Shown: positions 60,601 to 64,000 of the stretch, piece by piece
How the letters are laid out: every line of letters begins with the position of its first letter
Numbering within the stretch: the first letter of the stretch is position 1
Source: Leguminivora glycinivorella
Lineage: Eukaryota > Arthropoda > Insecta > Lepidoptera > Tortricidae
DNA: 64,000 nt
Assembly: GCF_023078275.1 (NCBI RefSeq)
Contig: NC_062998.1
Location: forward strand, 17,683,916 to 17,747,915
Direction: 5' to 3'
The notes under the pieces: model-generated
Seen by the model: only the letters and a program-made list of their open reading frames with translations
What the model was told of the DNA's origin: nothing
The model's database searches: none
Position numbers and translations under genes: made by a program

Positions 60601-62607
60601 GCGACTGGCAAACATCAAATGACATTTCACACATAAGTTCCGAAAAACTCATTGGTATGAGCCGGGGTTTGAACCCGCGACCTCCGGATTGAAAGTCGCT
60701 TGCTCTTACCGCTAGGCCACCAGCGCTTCAACTTTTTTAAATTAGGTACCGAACTATTATTTCTTGATGCCTGTTTTTGGTCATGCCAATATATACAAAA
60801 AAAAAAAAAGATCGCTGTCAGGAACGAACCTCAGAACATCTGCATACGAAGCCAGCGCACTACCACGGGACTACGTCTTGACTTGCTGAGTTCGACGAAA
60901 TTATGGTATAAACTACGAAGTTACTAAGTATTCTGATAAGTTCTCGTTCTCGAGAACATTCTCAGAAGTTACCGAAAATTCTCATGAGGAATGTTCTGCA
61001 ACTTTGGAAACTTCTCGACCGTGCATTGCTAGCAACCGTACCGAACGACTCGGGTCTCCTTTTAGCGCCGCGATTATCCTATTTTAAAATGTGGCCTAGC
61101 TAAAGAAGACGGTGGGTTTTAGTTACGCCTTAAATTTTGGGTCGGCTACAAAACTAGATCTTGTATTTATTTCATATTGTTTGCCTCCATAGGTTACGGT
61201 CTGTGCGTTGCCAAAGCACAGTACCCAATCGCGGAGTTGGTGGACATGCTTAAGAAGCAAGGCAAGAGAGTCCGCTTCGCGATCCACCCTGTTGCAGGTA
61301 ATGCTGGTTGAATATTATAGCTAAGTTAACTAGTTGTCTGTTAACATTTCTTTAAATATCTTAACGAACAGACTAGATACTGTCAGTATGGGTGAAGATA
61401 GTACTCTTTAGACGAACGAATTTAAAGGTGGATCTGATGTTAGCATCTTATTAAAGTTCAATCAACCACGACGAACAATTGAGGTGCAGTGCGATTATAA
61501 CATAATGGTTGAAGGAAAACTTTGTATAACCAAAGACATATGTAACTACGTATAGACGGATAAAGTCTAAGAAAAAACGTACCTCAAAGCTATAGAGACC
61601 TTTGGGGAACGCTCGGCTAGATGGTGCAAATATTAATATTTGACATTTTAATACATATCAAGCTAAGAATATGGGCCAAATTGTCAAAACTGAGGTTCAA
61701 AAGTTCTAAGCTTGTGTCGAGAGATGGCAGTCTATGCACTGTGATTACACACTTTACTTTGACAGTAAATCTCTATAATACTCGATTATCTTTGGTATAA
61801 CTTAGTACTCGAGTGAAAATGTCTCCGTTATATTACTATTGTATAACACCTACTGTTAATGCACAGGTCGCATGCCGGGCCAGCTGAACGTGCTGCTGGC
61901 GGAGGCCGGCGTGCCCTACGATGACGTGCTGGAGATGGATGAGATCAACGAAGACTTCCCCGACACGGACCTGGTGCTGGTTATCGGTACGTATACTACC
62001 ATGTGAATACCGCAAGTAGCATCTTTTAAATGTCAATAGCCGGGTCCACACAGAGTGAGGCAATATCCTCCCGCGCCAACGTTTTATATAGACGTGCCTC
62101 GGCAGAATCAGTCAGGCCGTTTTGCACGGCCGTGCAACCTGCCTCGGCCAAGGTACGTCTACATTGGATATTGCCTCGCTGTGTGGACCCGGCTAATAAG
62201 CATCATCCTCCTTGCGTTATCCCGGCATTCGCCGCGGCTCTTGGGAGCCTGGGGTCCGCTTTGACAACTAATCCCAAGATTTGGCATAGGCATTATTTTT
62301 ACGAGAGCGACTGCCATCTGACCAGCGCTTCTTTGCCCGGCTGATAAGCATATAAGATATAAAAACAACCTATGATATGCAAATATTGAATAAAGGTAAT
62401 TTAATTTAAAGCGCGAGGTTATTTTATGCGATAGACGCAGCGCGAAAAGTATGAATATGTATGCGTTCACTGCGTAAAACCAATTATACAGTAAGGCATG
62501 ATTTTATTGATACAGGTGCCAACGATACTGTGAATAGCGCTGCCGAGACTGACCCCAACTCTCCCATCGCTGGAATGCCTGTACTGAAAGTATGGAAATC
62601 GCAACAG
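36668..62607 (+). CDS. Nnt: NAD(P) transhydrogenase, mitochondrial (NNT), 3' end outside window
   Basis: Inner-membrane enzyme that passes hydride from NADH to NADP+ driven by proton entry. Coding exons: 36668-36828, 37283-37440, 40649-40789, 41673-41795, 42302-42489, 48094-48249, 48431-48635, 53532-53612, 53749-53894, 54564-54652, 54738-54822, 55098-55211, 56038-56204, 56797-56934, 57298-57515, 57955-58106, 58989-59142, 61193-61297, 61867-61986 and 62516-62607; 931 aa, phases consistent. The basic, serine-rich N-terminus (RLYSSSS) is presequence-like. dI, NAD-binding: VGIPKEIWNEERRVAVVPAV, PRISRAQAFDALSSMANVAG, VLVVGGGVAGLAAAAQ, TALIPGKPAPLLI. dII, many membrane helices: [65 protein letters not shown]. 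dIII, NADP-binding: [51 protein letters not shown]. The final ~45 residues lie past 64000. The dI-dII linker is not found between 48636 and 53531. Confidence 0.95.
38266..38430 (-). mobile_element. LINE 3' end with GAAA microsatellite tail
   Basis: On the minus strand it ends TGGCAATAAATGCATTTTC followed by TTTC repeats (plus-strand GAAA units 38266-38292). This is LINE-like 3' terminus structure. Possibly the tail of the same insertion as the frame at 39073-39351. Confidence 0.5.
39073..39351 (-). mobile_element. LINE remnant, C-terminal reverse transcriptase ORF
   Basis: The frame contains NRYPTREAIKLNLKTFKHKY, FKGSFRYAASKVWNNIPPPI and LITFKKHCKHFIF. The SF.YAA...WN.(I/L)P..I....S...FK..K pattern is the usual end of CR1/jockey-like non-LTR polyproteins. 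It is a fragment of about 90 residues. Confidence 0.75.
39827..39969 (+). mobile_element. 145-150 bp MITE, copy 3
   Basis: As 3814-3962 with two small internal deletions. Confidence 0.8.
40861..41158. repeat. Dispersed repeat R1, copy 1
   Basis: Shares with 61532-61796 the blocks AATATGGGCCAAATTGTCAA and AGAGATGGCAGTCTATGCAC, same orientation. Both copies lie in NNT introns; this one has about 30 extra bp near its left end. Class unknown. Confidence 0.75.
42490..43837. other. NNT intron, nothing recognised
   Basis: First part of a 5.6-kb intron. AT-rich, no exon or clear repeat apart from scattered short palindromes. Confidence 0.4.
43840..44010 (+). repeat. Dispersed repeat G, copy 2
   Basis: AACCCCCGACGCAAAAACCA, GGGGTGTTATAAGTTTAACG and a GTCTGTCTGTC run, as in 17313-17530. 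Confidence 0.65.
44370..45118. mobile_element. Terminal-inverted-repeat element with 121-bp tandem repeats (copy 2)
   Basis: Left end AACCGCCTTCCAAATCTC and GTTCTCAATTCGTCTGTAT; right end ATACAGACGAATTGATAAC and AAAGGAAGGCGGTT, inverted. AACTCCTCAAAT-type motifs at 44568, 44687 and 44808 give periods of 119 and 121 bp. Closely related in sequence to 2466-3372. Confidence 0.8.
45119..45785. other. NNT intron, nothing recognised
   Basis: No exon, RNA gene or repeat recognised. The frames on the minus strand have no conserved motif. Confidence 0.4.
45786..46590 (+). mobile_element. LINE 3' fragment with end of reverse transcriptase ORF
   Basis: From 45786 the frame reads VRSTLEYASPIWSPHY, LERIQKKLVKYLNFRL, LMLLDDRRKVTDMCLLYDIL and NVPRRRTRHTP, typical of jockey/CR1-type non-LTR polyprotein C-termini (LEYASPIW...L...Q). 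The frame ends near 46188, after which an A/T-rich 3' UTR runs to CTCAATAAATAAACATAAAC (46568-46587). 5' truncated, as expected of LINE insertions. NNT intron, sense orientation. Confidence 0.85.
47228..47377 (-). mobile_element. 145-150 bp MITE, copy 4
   Basis: Reverse orientation relative to the other three; same ends and interior. Confidence 0.8.
47600..47965. repeat. Repeat with internal inverted blocks
   Basis: GAATATTACTAACTCGAG near 47862 is inverted at about 47926-47943 (CTCGTTAGTAATATTC), around AAATCGCTCCGGCAAGCCGA. It resembles promoter-less lepidopteran dispersed repeats with GAGTGTGATGAAAAACAT-type flanks. Ends 130 bp before the NNT exon at 48094. Confidence 0.45.
48661..48797. 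mobile_element. 137-bp MITE with TTA duplication (PIF/Harbinger-like)
   Basis: Ends GGCACTGGTCCCACTA and TAGTGGGTCCAGTGCC are inverted repeats with a one-base difference; TTA at 48658-48660 and 48798-48800 is the 3-bp duplication typical of PIF/Harbinger. It starts 25 bp after the end of the NNT exon at 48635. Confidence 0.8.
48810..48841. repeat. Perfect 13-bp hairpin
   Basis: CGACTTTTGAGGT and its complement around a 6-nt loop, next to the MITE. Confidence 0.6.
48842..49697. other. NNT intron, no exon recognised
   Basis: Searched for the expected transhydrogenase linker exon; no AG-bounded frame with the expected VRG or proline-rich segment was seen. Confidence 0.4.
49698..50086. repeat. 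Dispersed repeat R2, copy 2
   Basis: Same orientation and length as 13569-13954, few differences. Confidence 0.75.
50232..51000 (-). mobile_element. SINE family 1 copy split by a hAT-like insertion
   Basis: The tail-side body lies at 50232-50368 (GAGCACAGATATTTGTTCC on the minus strand, then the B-box region TTCGAACTCAGGACCGCGG). The head continues after the insertion at 50981 with CTACCGACTACGCC. Confidence 0.75.
50369..50980. mobile_element. hAT-like element built of opposed GGGAC/TTTTGCG repeats
   Basis: Ends GGTTTAGGCGTATAATGTCC and GGACATTATACGCCTAAACC are perfect inverted repeats; the 8-bp duplication CTACCGAC is exact at 50361-50368 and 50981-50988. The left half holds degenerate 17-25 bp units of the form CGCAAAACGTCCC; the right half holds the same units inverted (GGGACNTTTTGCGAAA). 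In the middle, 50650-50760 is a fragment of SINE family 2 (minus strand). Short frames on both strands follow the repeat and are not genes. Confidence 0.9.
51802..52404 (+). pseudogene. Two-exon THAP zinc-finger fragment, 60 aa
   Basis: Exon 51802-51878 starts ATGCCTAAG and ends at a strong donor (CG|GTAAGT). Exon 52299-52404 follows TTTTTATTCCAG, stop TAA 52402-52404. The join gives MPKCSVKKCKNNTLY...VSYFRFPKQDVEREKWRK. C4 and C9 with four residues between, F27-P28 and W37 match the first half of the THAP C2CH finger, and the intron sits just before FPK. The second half (C-x2-H-F) is absent: the frame runs on through PTQSFERNYVE and stops. THAP domains occur in P-element-type transposases and in host proteins. 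It lies inside an NNT intron, same strand. It could be a deleted transposon, a dying gene, or the first two exons of something longer. Confidence 0.5.
52579..52838 (+). mobile_element. SINE family 1, plus-strand full-length copy
   Basis: Head GACGACCGGTCTGGCTCAGT (A-box-like TGGCTCAGTCGG), B box GGGTTCGAATCCCGG, body GATGAGCACAGATATTTGTT, then AGTTTGGGGCTAAGTTGATC and a TATTTATTTATTTA tail. This is the best copy for defining the family in this window. A tRNA-like head, not a functional tRNA gene. Confidence 0.85.
54107..54236 (-). repeat. Dispersed repeat S, partial minus-strand copy
   Basis: GTTAGAAAGATACAAAAAGT through CACTTTCCCATTTATAATAT, as in 11483-11728 but without its left end. Confidence 0.6.
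55212..56037. other. NNT intron, nothing recognised
   Basis: 826-bp intron between two exons that join in phase 0. AT-rich, no repeat recognised. Confidence 0.5.
56630..56710 (+). repeat. Dispersed repeat fragment
   Basis: GGAGGCAAACGAGCGGACAG and CGCCTGATGGTAAGCGATCA are blocks common in lepidopteran introns; a weaker trace lies at 50998-51050. Confidence 0.5.
57640..57727 (-). mobile_element. Solo end of the AATAGGCTAG MITE
   Basis: The reverse complement matches the left ~85 bp of 16500-16763, including the terminal AATAGGCTAGTTTCCTA and CTTTTTAAGAACTGTCAAA. The other end is missing. Confidence 0.65.
58739..58972 (+). repeat. Dispersed repeat S, copy next to NNT exon
   Basis: TACTAATATTATAAATGGGA to GAAGCCGCGGGCAAAATG. 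It ends 17 bp before the NNT exon at 58989, so it supplies part of the 3' end of the intron. Confidence 0.7.
59636..59870 (-). repeat. Dispersed repeat G, minus-strand copy
   Basis: GGAGCTACGATGCCACAGAC, a run of CAGA/GACA units (59768-59820), then AACTTATAACTCCCCTTCG. Inverse of 17313-17530. Confidence 0.65.
60401..60727 (-). mobile_element. SINE family 2, full-length copy
   Basis: Minus strand: head AGCGCTGGTGGCCTAGCGGT (A-box region), B box GCGGGTTCAAACCCCGGCTC, body GAGTTTTTCGGAACTTATGT, CTTTTCGGTGAAGGGAAACA, and a 3' part with GCCGTGGCAAATGCCGGGAT. It defines the family, of which 27040, 29872, 62201 and 50650 are partial copies. Confidence 0.85.
60800..60885 (-). repeat. tRNA-like box remnant
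   Basis: Minus strand CGTAGTCCCGTGGTAGTGCG and TGAGGTTCGTTCCTGACAG resemble A and B boxes, preceded by an A-run on the plus strand. Probably a third SINE head type. Acceptor stem pairing is not convincing, so it is not called a tRNA. Confidence 0.4.
61532..61796. repeat. Dispersed repeat R1, copy 2
   Basis: Matches 40861-41158 with a short deletion. Ends about 70 bp before the NNT exon at 61867. Confidence 0.75.
62201..62333 (-). mobile_element. SINE family 2, internally deleted copy
   Basis: CATCATCCTCCTTGCGTTAT through GCGACTGCCATCTGACC, then directly CAGCGCTT of the head: the middle including the B box is deleted. Confidence 0.65.
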
Positions 62608-62694
62608 GTGTGTTTTAAAGTTGTTTCTCCTTTATAATTTTCTAGCGAATAAATTGTGTTTTTATTTTTTCAGTCAACCTCAAATCTAGGTTGC

Positions 62695-62800
62695 TATTTT
62701 AGGGTTCCGTAGTCGACTAAGAAACCTTGTAACTTAACTATGCGCGACTGTCTGTCCGAATCTTTGCTCCGTAAGCGTTAGTCCTTCCGACCTACTTGCC
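62695..62800 (+). repeat. Degenerate end of element D
   Basis: TTTTAGGGTTCCGTAGTCGA and ACTGTCTGTCCG recall the start of element D, the rest is diverged. Confidence 0.45.
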
Positions 62801-62934
62801 CAACACATTTAATGGAAACGATTATTTAATGGCTCGACATATCGGTTTTTGATCTTAACGCACTCCAACTGTGTGCGTGTGGATTGAGTGAGCACCTTCC
62901 GAAAATAAAAAAAAATATGCTGATCATTTAGTAA

Positions 62935-64000
62935 AAGTTCTAAAACAATTGTAAAACGAATCTCTGAATTTGTAAAAAGATAAATCAAAAGATACAGTCA
63001 TTAACATGTGCTCACTCAGTTCTCACAAACTACCAACGAAAACAGTGAATGTATTCATTTAACATATAATATTTATATACTAACATTTAGTAAAAAATAT
63101 GCCAACTTACCTCTATAAATTTTAGATCACCTAGTCACGTATTTAATTTTTTACAAATAGTTTCTTATGCTCACTCAATCCTCACACTTTTGAAAAGCCG
63201 AATTTTGATGAAAAACATAAGATTTAGACCGCTATTATATGTGTATAGTTTAGTAAAAGTGAAATGGGAATTTGTAAAATACAAAACGAACCACTAACGT
63301 GTCAGGTTTTTTTATAATAAATTTTTGTAAGTGCTCACTCAGTTCACACGTTTTGAGAAAGTTAAAAATGTAAATATCTTAAGATTTGTAGCACCACAGA
63401 CACTCGAAAGTACTTCAACATTTAGTAAAATTTTTTACTAAATATCCACCATCTAATATTTTATATTCGTTGTCTGGTTTTAAAGATATTCAGACATAAC
63501 TTTTCTCATACAAATGTATCATGTAGGGTGACCACACTATGTCGGCTCCTGATTTCTGGTCTCTTACTAGTGAAGTATTATATTCTTTGTTTCTTACCAA
63601 TTATCATTCATGTCCTTTTTAATGCATGAATGTCGATATGGTTATTATCCTGACGTCGATAAAAATTACACAATACACATCATCACTAGGCCAAGAACAT
63701 AACCTAAAAACAGTTTGCAGATGGAGAATTAATATGGTATTAGTTTAATATAAACTATTATCAAAATTGAACGAAACTCCCCAATCTCAATATGACAATG
63801 GGAAGGCGGGGAAAATCAGGAGCCGACATAGTGTGGTCACCCTACATGATACATTTGTATGAGAAAAGTTATGTCTGAATATCTTTAAAACCAGACAACG
63901 AATATAAAATATTAGATGGTGGATATTTAGTAAAAATTTTTACTAAATGTTGAAGTACTTTCGATTGTCTGTGGTGCTACAAATCTTAAGATATTTACAT
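62935..64000. mobile_element. Long hairpin element X, right end outside window
   Basis: The left arm (to 63556) matches 20827-21348 and ends in TCGGCTCCTGATTT. After a ~100-bp spacer the right arm (63656-64000) starts with CGATAAAAATTACACAATAC, the inverse of 21350-21500, and then returns through GGAGCCGACATAGTGTGGTC as the inverse of the left arm. The window ends inside the right arm. Confidence 0.8.

Overview
Eukaryotic nuclear DNA, almost certainly from a moth or butterfly (Lepidoptera). Genes are split into short, often GC-rich exons with GT-AG introns set in AT-rich DNA. The intervening DNA is full of dispersed repeats of lepidopteran type: tRNA-derived SINEs, fragments with the signature TTTTCGGTGAAGGAAAACAT, elements with the AGGGTTCCGTAGTCAACTAG end, and many MITEs and foldback elements. 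I see no bacterial, phage, CRISPR or rRNA feature.

Four protein-coding genes are supported exon by exon. (1) 588-5022 (+): the 3' part of a Serinc/TMS1 serine-incorporator gene, cut off by the window start. (2) 6640-8728 (-): a complete six-exon rumi/POGLUT1 protein O-glucosyltransferase, about 394 aa, tail-to-tail with Serinc. (3) 12922-30780 (-): a complete nine-exon NADP-dependent isocitrate dehydrogenase, about 435 aa, with a mitochondrial-type presequence. (4) 36668-62607 (+): mitochondrial proton-translocating NAD(P) transhydrogenase (NNT), 20 coding exons recognised, C-terminus beyond the window and one linker segment not found.

Genes 3 and 4 are head-to-head, about 5.9 kb apart between start codons, and both supply mitochondrial NADPH: IDH by oxidising isocitrate, NNT by proton-driven hydride transfer from NADH. 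This is the clearest functional theme of the window.

Much of the rest is mobile DNA. Highlights: a five-level nest of elements at 31459-34538 with intact target duplications; two hAT-like elements with perfect 8-bp duplications (9520-10380; 50369-50980, the latter made of opposed degenerate GGGAC...TTTTGCG repeats and inserted in a SINE); long foldback elements (10575-11452, 13970-15465, 21499-23847, 37629-39798, 62935-64000); a terminal-repeat element with internal ~120-bp tandem repeats in three copies; a 145-150 bp MITE in four copies; LINE 3' remnants; and a short two-exon THAP zinc-finger fragment in an NNT intron. A decayed duplicate of part of an IDH exon lies just beyond the functional exon.

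Coordinates of exons come from reading splice sites and codon phase by eye. Family names for repeats rest on structure, not on a database search.
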